Source: Lactococcus protaetiae | GTDB lineage: Bacteria > Bacillota > Bacilli > Lactobacillales > Streptococcaceae | Length of the DNA stretch: 64,000 bases | Assembly: GCF_006965445.1 (NCBI RefSeq) | Contig: NZ_CP041356.1 | Location: 2,108,001-2,172,000 of the forward strand | Direction: 5' to 3' | Part shown: positions 9,985-17,116 of the stretch, one piece after another | Numbering within the stretch: the stretch's first letter is position 1 | Layout: each line of letters begins with the position of its first letter | Made by a program: the position numbers and the translations under genes | Notes under the pieces: generated by a model | Database searches by the model: none | What the model was told of the DNA's origin: nothing | What the model saw: the letters and a program-made list of their open reading frames with translations, nothing else

Positions 9985-11588
9985 AATTCTTTATCAACTC
10001 AAGTTTCAACGAACAAAATTCAGGCATTGAACACGCCCAAATCAAGCGTGCCAAGCTTTTTAGAGACCATAAAGAAGCCTTCAAACTTGTTTTTCGTGAC
10101 TGGAATCCACGACTCCACTACTACCTCAATAGTGTTGGTATCAGCGACGCCGAAACACTCAATATGTTTGACTATTTCCAAAAGTCAGAGTCCATTACCG
10201 ATCAAATATTACAAGCCAAAGATTTAGACTTTGGACTTCAAAACTTAACCTACACCAAAGATGATAATCTACCACTTTACTTGGTTTTTCAAGGTGAGAG
10301 TCTTCTTGCACGTGTGCGCTATTTTCTTGAAGATAGCAATGAAAGAGTAAGCATGACTGAGCTTTTTGATGGCTTTGGCAATCTTTATCGTGTCAATCAT
10401 TATGATTTCCGAGGTTTCTTAAGCCTCAGTCAATGGTATACTCCTGATAATAAAGTCGGAACTGAAATCTGGTATGATTACTCTGGAAAGCCTGTTCTAG
10501 AGGCATTCAATCGCTATAATGGTCAGGGTGAATTTTTGCAAGCTGGCTGGCGTTTAACTGCTGCCACTTCTCCTGCAATCTACAATTTTTCAACTCTTGA
10601 TGAACTCACACAACATTTCTTCAATTTAATCAATGCCGATTATTGGTCCGAGGTTGAGCCAAATATTTTTGTACTTGATCGCACACATTTGGGAGACTGG
10701 AGTCTGTTATCCCTAGAGCGCCCTGCTTACACCGCTTTACATTTGCACAATTCTCACGCAGGTGATGCTCAAAATCCTATGCACTCCGTCCTCAATAATT
10801 TTTATGAATACAGTCTAAGCAATGCTAACCAATATGATGCCATCATTTCAGCTACTGAAAAGCAAAGTCATGATGTCGCAGAACGCTTTGCACCAACCTG
10901 CAAACTCTTTACAATTCCTGTCGGTATGGTAGATAAAGCAATTCTAAATAGCCCACACGTCCCTATCTCTGAGCGATCTATGAACATTCTAATGACTTGT
11001 CGCATTGCACCTGAAAAGCGTATTGATCATGTGATTCGTGCGATAGGACTAGCTCAAGACTCCGTTCCCAATCTTACCCTTGATGTCTATGGCTATGTTG
11101 ACCACCGAGATGATGATGAAGCACTGAAAGCCATCAATGCCGCCATCTCTGAGTTCAATCTACAAGATAAAGTCAAACTCCATGACTATGTTGACAACGT
11201 AACTGCTGTGCAAAAAGATGCGCAGGTCTACGCTTTAACCTCTGTCATGGAAGGTTTTAACCTCTCACTTTTGGAAGCCTTAAGTAACGGAATGGTCGGT
11301 GTTACTTATGATGTAAACTATGGTCCAAATGAACTTGTTGTTGATGGAGAAAACGGCTTTGTTATCCCATTTGATGACATTCAAGGGATAGCAAATAAAT
11401 TCATCACATTGTTCAATGACCCAGCACTTTTACAAACCATGAGTGAGCATTCCTATAAACTTTCCGAGCGTTACTCCGAAGAAAATGTTTGGAAAGCTTG
11501 GCAAGCTTTGATTGAAGATGCCAAACATAAAGACTTGAACTTTACTCATAAGGTAACGAAAGGACTTGGAAATCAACTACTCTCTTGA
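9981..11588 (+). CDS. gtfA: GtfA-like protein O-glycosyltransferase (GT4)
   Basis: 535 residues. The N-terminus carries NSGIEHAQIKRAKLFRDHK, the GtfA/TagE-like start. Residues about 60-230 form the added beta-rich domain, and the C-terminal Rossmann domain includes MTCRIAPEKRIDHVI and the E-x7-E motif EGFNLSLLEALSNG. The family transfers the first sugar, often GlcNAc, to Ser/Thr of serine-rich adhesins when paired with GtfB. The Ser/Thr-rich wall protein five genes upstream on the same strand is the obvious target. The sugar donor cannot be read from sequence. Confidence 0.87.
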   Translation: MKFFINSSFNEQNSGIEHAQIKRAKLFRDHKEAFKLVFRDWNPRLHYYLNSVGISDAETLNMFDYFQKSESITDQILQAKDLDFGLQNLTYTKDDNLPLYLVFQGESLLARVRYFLEDSNERVSMTELFDGFGNLYRVNHYDFRGFLSLSQWYTPDNKVGTEIWYDYSGKPVLEAFNRYNGQGEFLQAGWRLTAATSPAIYNFSTLDELTQHFFNLINADYWSEVEPNIFVLDRTHLGDWSLLSLERPAYTALHLHNSHAGDAQNPMHSVLNNFYEYSLSNANQYDAIISATEKQSHDVAERFAPTCKLFTIPVGMVDKAILNSPHVPISERSMNILMTCRIAPEKRIDHVIRAIGLAQDSVPNLTLDVYGYVDHRDDDEALKAINAAISEFNLQDKVKLHDYVDNVTAVQKDAQVYALTSVMEGFNLSLLEALSNGMVGVTYDVNYGPNELVVDGENGFVIPFDDIQGIANKFITLFNDPALLQTMSEHSYKLSERYSEENVWKAWQALIEDAKHKDLNFTHKVTKGLGNQLLS

Positions 11589-11603
11589 ACAAACTGACTA
11601 AAG

Positions 11604-11645
11604 AAAAAATCATAGCCTTAAAATATTGAGGTTATGATTTTTTTT
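11604..11645 (+). terminator. Terminator of the adhesin/gtf locus
   Basis: An AAATCATAGCC / GGTTATGATTT stem with an A/T-rich loop, followed by a run of T residues, directly after the gtfA stop. Confidence 0.85.
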
Positions 11646-11649
11646 ACAT

Positions 11650-11892
11650 TTTTATCGAAGTAAGTGCGTGCTATCTCCACCCTTTGGGCTACGCTGTCGA
11701 TGCTCGCTAAGGCGCTGAAGCGCCTAGTCGCAATCGCAACACCCTACCCTCTTAGGTAGGGGATGAAGCAGCACTAACTTTGAATTTCGTCCGACTAAAT
11801 TCAGTGGGAAGTTGCCCTTTTATCAGTCGCTTCAGCGACTAGAGAAAATGGACAAGTGTTTTACGAAACCCCCACTGAATAAGTCTTGATTT
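11650..11892 (+). repeat. Dispersed mosaic repeat, copy 4
   Basis: Head TTTTATCGAAGTAAGTGCGT and tail CCCACTGAATAAGTCTTGA. Inner modules include GGCGCTGAAGCGCC, CTACCCTCTTAGGTAGGGGA and TCAGTCGCTTCAGCGACTAG, so it combines parts of the copies at 0.2, 49.5 and 61.5 kb. Confidence 0.8.
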
Positions 11893-11902
11893 TATCTTGT
11901 AA

Positions 11903-12082
11903 TTACTTTACCATTTCATAAAAACAGCGTTTTGGTGAAGTAAGCACACCTTCTTTTTTTAGCTTAACAATAACTTTTGAAACTTCTGATTTTTCGATAC
12001 CTGTGATTTCTGCCACAGCTTTCGCATCCAGCATTTCCGCTGAGTTTTGGAAAGCTTCAAGTACAACTTCTGTATTATCCAT
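11903..12082 (-). CDS. Small winged-helix DNA-binding protein
   Basis: 59 residues, starting MDNTEVVLEAF with an AAAGGAGAC ribosome site. The pattern DAKAVAEITGIEKSEVSKVIVKLKKEGVLTSPKRCFY is a helix-turn-helix with a short wing, and most of the protein is that fold. It stands alone between two mosaic repeats. It is likely a transcription factor or DNA-binding accessory; the target is unknown. Confidence 0.7.
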   Translation of the reverse strand: MDNTEVVLEAFQNSAEMLDAKAVAEITGIEKSEVSKVIVKLKKEGVLTSPKRCFYEMVK

Positions 12083-12119
12083 GCTTGTCTCCTTTAGACT
12101 AAGTTTGTTTTAGAGTTAG

Positions 12120-12315
12120 GTTTATCAAATCGAGTGCTGCTTCGCTACGGTATACGTGCTTCGCACACCGTTCTACGAACGGTCTTCACAACTTCGTTGC
12201 TCCGCTGTCCGTTTGATTGCCATTTGAACTTGCCTCTATTCTTGTCACTTTAGTGACTTAGAGATAGAGGACAAATGTTTTACGAAATTTACACTGAATA
12301 AGTCTTGACTTCATT
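12120..12315 (+). repeat. Dispersed mosaic repeat, copy 5
   Basis: Degenerate head GTTTATCAAATCGAGTGCTG, an internal TTGCCTCTATTCTTGTCACT module and tail ACACTGAATAAGTCTTGACT. It has the same orientation as the others and is the last copy before the prophage. Confidence 0.75.
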
Positions 12316-12349
12316 TTACCAAAATTTCATATTTTTTATAAACTACAAG

Positions 12350-12748
12350 TTAATTAAGGATTTTTCCTTTTGTTTTGGCCATTTTTTCACGCCATTTATT
12401 TATTGTTTCTGGATTTTGCCGTTTCCAATCATGAATTTCATCGATAATCTTTAAAGGTTGGTCACTCCGATAAGAGCGGGTTGGATTTCCTGGAAATTTT
12501 TTATCTGTCACATTTGGATCATTTTCAAAATCACCCGTTGGCTCAACTTGATAAACTCTAGGCTTTCCTTGTCCTCGTGCTAACTCTGCTGCAAATCCTG
12601 CGCCATCTACCAGCGCTGTAAAATAAATATGATTCATGATGACTTCCGACTGATAATTTGATTGAAACCCTGCTGTCAGCAAATCCCCAATCTGTAAGTC
12701 AGCTTTTGTCCCATGATAAAAAGGACCAGCATCCAATATTTCTGTCAT
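12350..12748 (-). CDS. arr: NAD+-dependent rifamycin ADP-ribosyltransferase (Arr)
   Basis: 132-residue enzyme that inactivates rifamycins by ADP-ribosylation at the C23 hydroxyl. Diagnostic segments are GPFYHGTKADLQIGDLL, HIYFTALVDGAGFAAELA, YQVEPTGDFENDPN and KKFPGNPTRSYRS, which align with Arr over its full length. The His/Tyr in FYHGT and the Asp in FENDPN are in the usual positions. Before phage integration it lay just downstream of gyrB on the same strand, with a terminator between them. It could also be a housekeeping ADP-ribosyltransferase; resistance is an inference from the family. Confidence 0.88.
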   Translation of the reverse strand: MTEILDAGPFYHGTKADLQIGDLLTAGFQSNYQSEVIMNHIYFTALVDGAGFAAELARGQGKPRVYQVEPTGDFENDPNVTDKKFPGNPTRSYRSDQPLKIIDEIHDWKRQNPETINKWREKMAKTKGKILN

Positions 12749-12813
12749 TTTATCTCCAAATTTCCTGTCAGTAATCTCTCACTGATACTGTAATATCAAA
12801 AACAATCCTATAT

Positions 12814-12842
12814 CATTTAAAAAGCTGTCAGCGTACTGACAG
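12814..12842 (-). terminator. Original gyrB terminator, cut off by the prophage
   Basis: CTGTCAG (12825-12831), a CGTA loop and CTGACAG (12836-12842). On the minus strand the stem is followed by CTTTTTAAA. It lies on the chromosomal side of attL, where transcripts leaving gyrB would have ended before integration. The stem is one of the many CTGTCAG palindromes of this genome. Confidence 0.65.
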
Positions 12843-12858
12843 ACTTTTATATACAAAG

Positions 12859-12883
12859 TTTTAAGCATCAATTGTTGAATATT
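12859..12883. other. attL, left prophage attachment core
   Basis: A 25-bp sequence from TTTTAAGCATC to GAATATT, identical to 47407-47431. The flanking bases differ on both sides (G/A on the left, A/G on the right). In the right copy it is the last codons and stop of gyrB on the minus strand. Confidence 0.9.
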
Positions 12884-12995
12884 ATATTAGTGGTATAAAG
12901 TTCAATAAATATCTCTAAAAACCTGTAAAATAAAGCATTTTGGGGAAATAAAAAGCAGATAAAAATAGATAAAAAAATACACTTTTTTATACTTT

Positions 12996-13016
12996 TTGCC
13001 CCTTGTTTGCCCCTTG
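12996..13016. repeat. Paired TTGCCCCTTG repeats, possible integrase arm sites
   Basis: TTGCCCCTTG occurs at 12996-13005 and 13007-13016, an 11-bp period. A related pair, TTGCCCCTTT and TTGCCCTTT, lies at 47330-47349 just inside the other phage end. Tandem short repeats flanking both cores resemble arm-type sites of tyrosine integrases. This is an inference. Confidence 0.4.
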
Positions 13017-13023
13017 TTTAAAA

Positions 13024-13060
13024 TGGTTTTTGCTGGACTCGAACCAACGACCGAACGGTT
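13024..13060 (-). other. tRNA 3'-end remnant
   Basis: On the minus strand GTTGG TTCGAGT CCAGC is a complete T-arm (5-bp stem, 7-nt loop) preceded by CCGTTCGGTC and followed by AAAAACCA. The rest of a tRNA is missing, because the sequence to the right codes for the end of a small phage protein. It looks like the scar of a tRNA-targeting attachment site, not a working tRNA. Confidence 0.5.
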
Positions 13061-13391
13061 ACATAATCTCATTCTGCTTCACAAGCTTAATGAGTAATTC
13101 AACAAGTGTCATCTCCTCATGCTTAGTCTGCTTCAAACTCTCGATGTTATGCTCAAAGTCTGATATGGCTTTCTGATAAAGCTTTTCGTCTTCCTCGTCA
13201 AATAGTTCAGGCTCTGCGATTTCGTCACGTGTGGGCTTTTCTGCGTCCACGTATGAGCTAATCCACTCGAAGTCTTGACCGTTAACTAAAGCGTAGGAAT
13301 AAATCGCAAAGACTTTGAAACTTTCGCCGAACAGCTCAATATCTTCCTTCACATCTGCGATTAGTTCTTCGCTCTCAACGCTATTTTTCAT
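13059..13391 (-). CDS. Acidic phage protein, unknown function
   Basis: About 110 residues, rich in Glu and Asp, with predicted helices and no recognised domain. The start at 13391 is chosen because GGAGAAG precedes that ATG and it overlaps the upstream stop as ATGA. An in-frame ATG at 13427 would add 12 basic residues that overlap the neighbour. It is the last leftward gene before attL, so it may be lysogenic cargo. Function unknown. Confidence 0.6.
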   Translation of the reverse strand: MKNSVESEELIADVKEDIELFGESFKVFAIYSYALVNGQDFEWISSYVDAEKPTRDEIAEPELFDEEDEKLYQKAISDFEHNIESLKQTKHEEMTLVELLIKLVKQNEIM

Positions 13392-13576
13392 TTGATTTCT
13401 TCTCCGTTTCGTCGCTGATTTATCCATTTTTCTACCAGTTCTATATCTTCATCTGTCGCATTTTTGATGAAATTCTTAGTTGTGGAACGCTTAGCAAGAT
13501 AGTTCGTCCTTGCCTTATTCTTTTTTCGATATTCATCTGTTGCTCGCTTTTGAGATTCTGTATATTCACTACCCAT
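13388..13576 (-). CDS. Small basic phage protein
   Basis: 62 residues: a Lys/Arg-rich N-terminal helix (SQKRATDEYRKKNKARTNYLAKRS) and a second helix, DEDIELVEKWINQRR. Size and pattern resemble small phage DNA-binding proteins of the Arc/CopG type, but no motif is decisive. It is coupled to the following acidic gene by ATGA, and the opposite charges suggest the two could form a complex. That is inference. Confidence 0.6.
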   Translation of the reverse strand: MGSEYTESQKRATDEYRKKNKARTNYLAKRSTTKNFIKNATDEDIELVEKWINQRRNGEEIK

Positions 13577-13638
13577 ATATCCTCTATTCTATCACAAATG
13601 AAAGGGCTTTTCAGCCCTTATTTTTATTTTCTTCTTTT

Positions 13639-13818
13639 CTATTTTTCCTCAAAATATACATAATATCTATCTTCAGATTTAAAAACTAAGTTTTTCTTAA
13701 ATTTAAGTCTCGCTTCAAATTCCAAAGAATTTAGTGATGTTCCATTTTTTCCGCCTAGCTCTTTCCAACTCATTCTATATTCTTGATGTTTTATAATATT
13801 TTCATTTTTTTCAGCCAT
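13639..13818 (-). CDS. Small phage protein, unknown
   Basis: 59 residues, MAEKNENIIKHQEYRMSWKE to YYVYFEEK, with an AGAGGAC site upstream of the ATG. Nothing in it is recognisable. It lies in the cargo segment between the lysis genes and attL, in the same direction as its neighbours. Confidence 0.55.
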   Translation of the reverse strand: MAEKNENIIKHQEYRMSWKELGGKNGTSLNSLEFEARLKFKKNLVFKSEDRYYVYFEEK

Positions 13819-13834
13819 TTTATTTGTCCTCTTT

Positions 13835-14173
13835 CTATTTGTGATTCCCGTAATTCAATCCCCATTTTTCAATGTAACGTGCTTCATCTAACGCTCTTTG
13901 ACCGCCTGCAGCTTCAAATGCTTCAAAATCACGTTCATGTTGAGCATTAAGCTTTGCTTGACGTTCTTCTAAGTTCCAACCTTCTTTAACAGCTTTAGCG
14001 CCTTTGAAATAGTCAGATTTATCAAAGCTGTAAACTGCTTTTACATTTTCGGCAGTCACTTCAAAGCCGATTGTTTTCTCAGCCCAAACGATTGCTTTTG
14101 TCAAAGATTTAAGTTCGCTATTTGAACAGCGTTGTAAGTTGTAAATTCTTTCTTGTGCTTTAGTCATTTTCAT
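13835..14173 (-). CDS. Phage protein, unknown
   Basis: 112 residues, mostly helical, starting MKMTKAQERIYNLQRCSNSELKSL. It contains FEVTAENVKAVYSFDKSDYF and a charged helix, ERQAKLNAQHERDFEAFEAAGG. No known domain is evident. It precedes the 59-residue gene with a 16-bp gap, so the two are probably co-transcribed. Its place after the lysis module suggests a lysogenic-conversion cargo gene. Confidence 0.6.
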   Translation of the reverse strand: MKMTKAQERIYNLQRCSNSELKSLTKAIVWAEKTIGFEVTAENVKAVYSFDKSDYFKGAKAVKEGWNLEERQAKLNAQHERDFEAFEAAGGQRALDEARYIEKWGLNYGNHK

Positions 14174-14274
14174 TTTATTTTTCCTCGTTCCTTAACTCTA
14201 TGTATATATTATAATATATATTATAACTTTTGTCAACAAGAAAACTCGCTTTTATTATTAAAGTTTCGTTACAA

Positions 14275-14301
14275 AATAAAAAAGCACCCGAAGCAGGGGT
14301 G
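14275..14301 (-). terminator. Terminator
   Basis: On the minus strand a CACCC / GGGTG stem (14297-14301 and 14285-14289) with a CTGCTTC loop, then CTTTTTTATTTT. It ends the transcript of the membrane-protein gene to its right. Confidence 0.75.
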
Positions 14302-14347
14302 AATTTTATACTCTAAGTCTTATCATCTTCATAATTTAACAATATAA

Positions 14348-14931
14348 TTAGTAAGGGGCGTATATCTCATTGCTATTTAATAATTTTTCCACTTCACTTT
14401 CGTCAAGTTTTTTTAATAACCCTCTCGTAGTTCTATACCACAAATTACCCATAGCATCTCTAAAAAGAAGGGCGATAGCTGGTCTATCGCCTGCTCCAGA
14501 TCCTCCTGTGTATACCCTACTTCTTTTTCTCCTGGTGGAATAACATCAAAATAAACATAGTGTGTTATCGATTCTTCAAGTGGAATATTGTTAGCACGTA
14601 TATGACTTGATAAAACAAAAGCCTCGTATATAGGTAATTCTGATTTATTATTAAAAATAACACGAGATGCTACACCGTTAATGTCAGTTAAAGGACTGCC
14701 GTTTTTATCTTTCGCTGTACCTTCTATGAACCAAGCTGAAATTTTAGAAGCTTGCTCTTTCTCTAAATCACTATTCCTCTCGTCAGTTTGTTTTTTGATT
14801 TGCCAATAGGCTACTGCAACAGCTGATACGGTACCAATTGCACTAAATGCTGACCAAAATATACCCCAATCAATATTTCCAAAAATAAAACATAATATAA
14901 ACGATAATTCAACCACCATATAAACAAACAT
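14348..14931 (-). CDS. Membrane-anchored prophage cargo protein, frameshifted
   Basis: About 194 residues after restoring one T near 14462-14466. The N-terminus has two hydrophobic spans (about 2-18 and 22-42, the latter GIFWSAFSAIGTVSAVAVAYW), then a coiled start (QIKKQTDERNSDLEKEQASK) and a cytoplasmic-type domain. Restoring the frame gives the tail FRDAMGNLWYRTTRGLLKK, which fits better than the truncated end. It is a free-standing unit with its own terminator, as moron genes are. A superinfection-exclusion role is possible but not shown. Confidence 0.6.
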
Positions 14932-14972
14932 TTTTTCTCCTTAATTAATTAAATTTTATCATAAGAATCAAT

Positions 14973-14995
14973 AAAAACCCTGACCGAAGTCAGGG
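14973..14995 (-). terminator. Terminator with UUCG tetraloop
   Basis: On the minus strand CCCTGAC-TTCG-GTCAGGG is followed by TTTTTATT. It is a perfect 7-bp stem directly behind the 15069-15563 gene. Confidence 0.9.
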
Positions 14996-15068
14996 AGCAA
15001 TTTAATATTTAAGCGTTTGTCCAACATATAATCAAGTATAAATACTAAGCTTCTTTTTCCTATATACC

Positions 15069-15563
15069 TTAAATATCTCTAAACTTTTTTAACTTTTTTG
15101 TATCATTTGATAAAATGTAGGACTTATCTTCAAAATAATAAGTAGGCAATTTATGTTTATCAGATATTTTAATTGGTATTTGTAATTCTGCGATATCTCC
15201 GCGACCTTTTTCTATTTTATAAATCTGATGATAATACTTTCCGTTTAGACTAAGAAACTGCAAAATATAGTAGTCAAAGTGTCCATTGGGTTGAAATTTT
15301 TCACTAAGAGACAATTCTTCACCCTTTTTTAACACGAGATAATTTGTAAGTAAAGTAATTTTTACATTCTTATCTAACTCAGGTCTAACCCTATATAAAG
15401 AAATATTCAAAGCTGTATAATCACCTATATTTACAATTTTTGTATACTCACCTTCAAAAGATAAAAATGCCATTCTTTCATCTCGTAATTGAATTTTTAA
15501 AACAAAAATTGATATGACGGAAGCAATTGAAACACTAATTAACGCAGATACTATTTCTGTCAA
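15069..15563 (-). CDS. Membrane-anchored prophage protein, unknown
   Basis: 164 residues with one N-terminal hydrophobic helix (about 3-22, EIVSALISVSIASVISIFVL), then a beta-rich domain that probably faces the cytoplasm. The layout resembles the neighbouring 14348-14931 product: short anchor plus beta domain. It has its own terminator and lies beyond the endolysin, typical of accessory prophage genes. No family is recognised. Confidence 0.6.
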   Translation of the reverse strand: MTEIVSALISVSIASVISIFVLKIQLRDERMAFLSFEGEYTKIVNIGDYTALNISLYRVRPELDKNVKITLLTNYLVLKKGEELSLSEKFQPNGHFDYYILQFLSLNGKYYHQIYKIEKGRGDIAELQIPIKISDKHKLPTYYFEDKSYILSNDTKKLKKFRDI

Positions 15564-15630
15564 TCTCTTCTTCTCCTTAAAATATATTAATCACTATTTA
15601 AAAATACTTCATATTATTATACAACAAATA

Positions 15631-15659
15631 AAATAAAAAATCCCTGCAATCTGCAGGGA
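15631..15659 (-). terminator. Terminator of the late operon
   Basis: TCCCTGCA / TGCAGGGA stem (15641-15648, 15652-15659) with an ATC loop. On the minus strand it is followed by a T-rich run. It lies just past the endolysin stop. Confidence 0.85.
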
Positions 15660-15664
15660 TAATT

Positions 15665-16446
15665 TTAGAGTTTATTCGCATTTAATCGTTTTTGTAGAGC
15701 TTTCACAGTATCAGAAACTGGACTAATCACACCATCTTGCGTTGTGCCAAGATGTTTCTGTAAGGCTTTAATCGTGACTTGACCGCACAGTCCATCTTGA
15801 GCAATCCCAAGAATTTCTGTAAAGCTTTGATAACATTTGAACCTGTCAGTGAGGAATCAAACTGAGCAGCGTAAATATTTTGGTTAAAGGACTGTTTATA
15901 TTGATGACTGATGAGTCCATCTTTTCCATCGGTATCAAAATATTCTTGAAGACGTCTTGCTGTCGCATTTCCCCACTGACCATCAAGAACTAACTGAATC
16001 ATCTGAGGTTTGTTGTCAGTACTGACAGAATTGTTTGCATCTACTAGTCGATAAAAATTGTGCGGAAGACTAGTCGCCATGTACGCATCATTCGTATTTT
16101 CTGCAATGCCGTTGTTGACGTAGGAACAATGGATAAATGCCCCATTACTCAAAAAGAGTCCTGTATGTCCTGCGGAACCATTAGAACCTCCTGGAGTACC
16201 AGAGATAAAAATATCCCCTCTCTGAACTTCTGAACGACTAATTTTTTTCAATTGCTTCCCAACCATACCGAACAATGTTTCAGTATTTCCCATTGAACCT
16301 GCAGGGAGAAATCCACCAGCAATCAAGGAAAAGAAGACAGATGAACTACAATCATAACTATTTGGTCCTAATCGAGAAGTCATCGAGTAAGTAACTTTCC
16401 CTTTTCGCGCTTCCATCCAAGCAATCATTTTTTCAATATTTCCCAT
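15665..16446 (-). CDS. Endolysin (Amidase_5/NlpC-P60-like) with cell-wall binding repeats, frameshifted
   Basis: About 260 residues after restoring one G near 15806-15808. The N-terminal catalytic domain matches phage peptidoglycan hydrolase family Amidase_5: YDCSSSVFFSLIAGGF supplies the catalytic Cys, and GHTGLFLSNGAFIHC the His. The C-terminal part contains at least three repeats of the D-G-x-W-G-x-x-T-x-x-x-L-Q type (LDGQWGNATARRLQEY; DGLCGQVTIKALQKHLG; ISPVSDTVKALQKRL), which bind cell wall. The start at 16446 has GGAGG at good distance and follows the holin stop directly. The printed frame ends early at 15727 because of the missing base. Confidence 0.9.
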
Positions 16447-16447
16447 G

Positions 16448-16678
16448 TTATTTATCCTCCGTTGAGTTAGTCTTAACAAGACTTGCTGTATTATCGCCAA
16501 TGTTCAAGCTTGCGATTGATGTCAAAATAGAAATCAATGTCGCAAAGCCTGCAATTGATAAGATATTTGCCCAATCAATACCAATCAAGCCTGTCGCTCC
16601 TGCTCCAAGTGCTCCGATTGCTGCTTGCGCAAACGTTTTGATAGCACGTTCCGACATATCTTTAAAAAATGTTTTCAT
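16448..16678 (-). CDS. Phage r1t-type holin
   Basis: 76 residues with two membrane helices separated by a short turn (about 12-32, KTFAQAAIGALGAGATGLIGI, and 38-55) and a charged C-terminal tail. It matches the lactococcal r1t holin family. It precedes the endolysin by one base and sets the timing of lysis. The start at 16678 is preferred over a more upstream ATG because it gives the usual holin length. Confidence 0.88.
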   Translation of the reverse strand: MKTFFKDMSERAIKTFAQAAIGALGAGATGLIGIDWANILSIAGFATLISILTSIASLNIGDNTASLVKTNSTEDK

Positions 16679-16679
16679 G

Positions 16680-17051
16680 TTATTTTCCTCCGTTGAGTTT
16701 TTCAAGGTACTCATGAACCTTTTCAGATACAAAGCTGTTTCCGCCTAAAGCGACATAACGGTCATAAAAATATGCAACCTCACTCGCTGAAAGTCGCTCA
16801 CTATTAATCCCCTCTAAGAGTTGCAAACGTAAAACTTCTTTTTCAAGCTCTTTATGTGCAATTGCAGCACTACTTTCAATTGCAGCAATTCTTTTCTCCA
16901 TGTCATCTAACTTATCATTAATGTTTTCGGTTAATCGTGAAAACCACCGTTTAAAAATTTTTCCACCCAAACCCAAAATGAGGACAATCGTTGGCAAATT
17001 AATCATAAAATCAATTGCCATCTGTCCCGCATCCCTCATTAATTGCTCCAA
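16680..17051 (-). CDS. Phage membrane protein of the lysis region
   Basis: 123 residues: one hydrophobic segment (about 14-30), a long amphipathic coiled coil (LTENINDKLDDMEKRIAAIE onward) and a C-terminal tail ERLSASEVAYFYDRYVALGG. Similar proteins precede the holin in lactococcal P335-like phages. It may be a second holin-like or antiholin component. It touches the holin gene without a gap. Confidence 0.6.
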   Translation of the reverse strand: MEQLMRDAGQMAIDFMINLPTIVLILGLGGKIFKRWFSRLTENINDKLDDMEKRIAAIESSAAIAHKELEKEVLRLQLLEGINSERLSASEVAYFYDRYVALGGNSFVSEKVHEYLEKLNGGK

Positions 17052-17067
17052 ATCATATACTCCTCCT

Positions 17068-17096
17068 AAAAAACTCTGCCACTACTGACAGAGTTT
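17068..17096 (-). terminator. Possible weak terminator before the lysis genes
   Basis: On the minus strand AAACTCTG and CAGAGTTT form an 8-bp stem around a 10-nt loop, with TTT following. It lies between the tail-tip and lysis genes, so partial read-through would be required. Confidence 0.5.
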
Positions 17097-17116
17097 ATTT
17101 TTGTTCCATTCTTTCA

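Noticed and set aside
13024-13060. A functional tRNA gene
   Set aside because: Only the T-arm and 3' tail remain; no D-arm, anticodon arm or matching acceptor strand.
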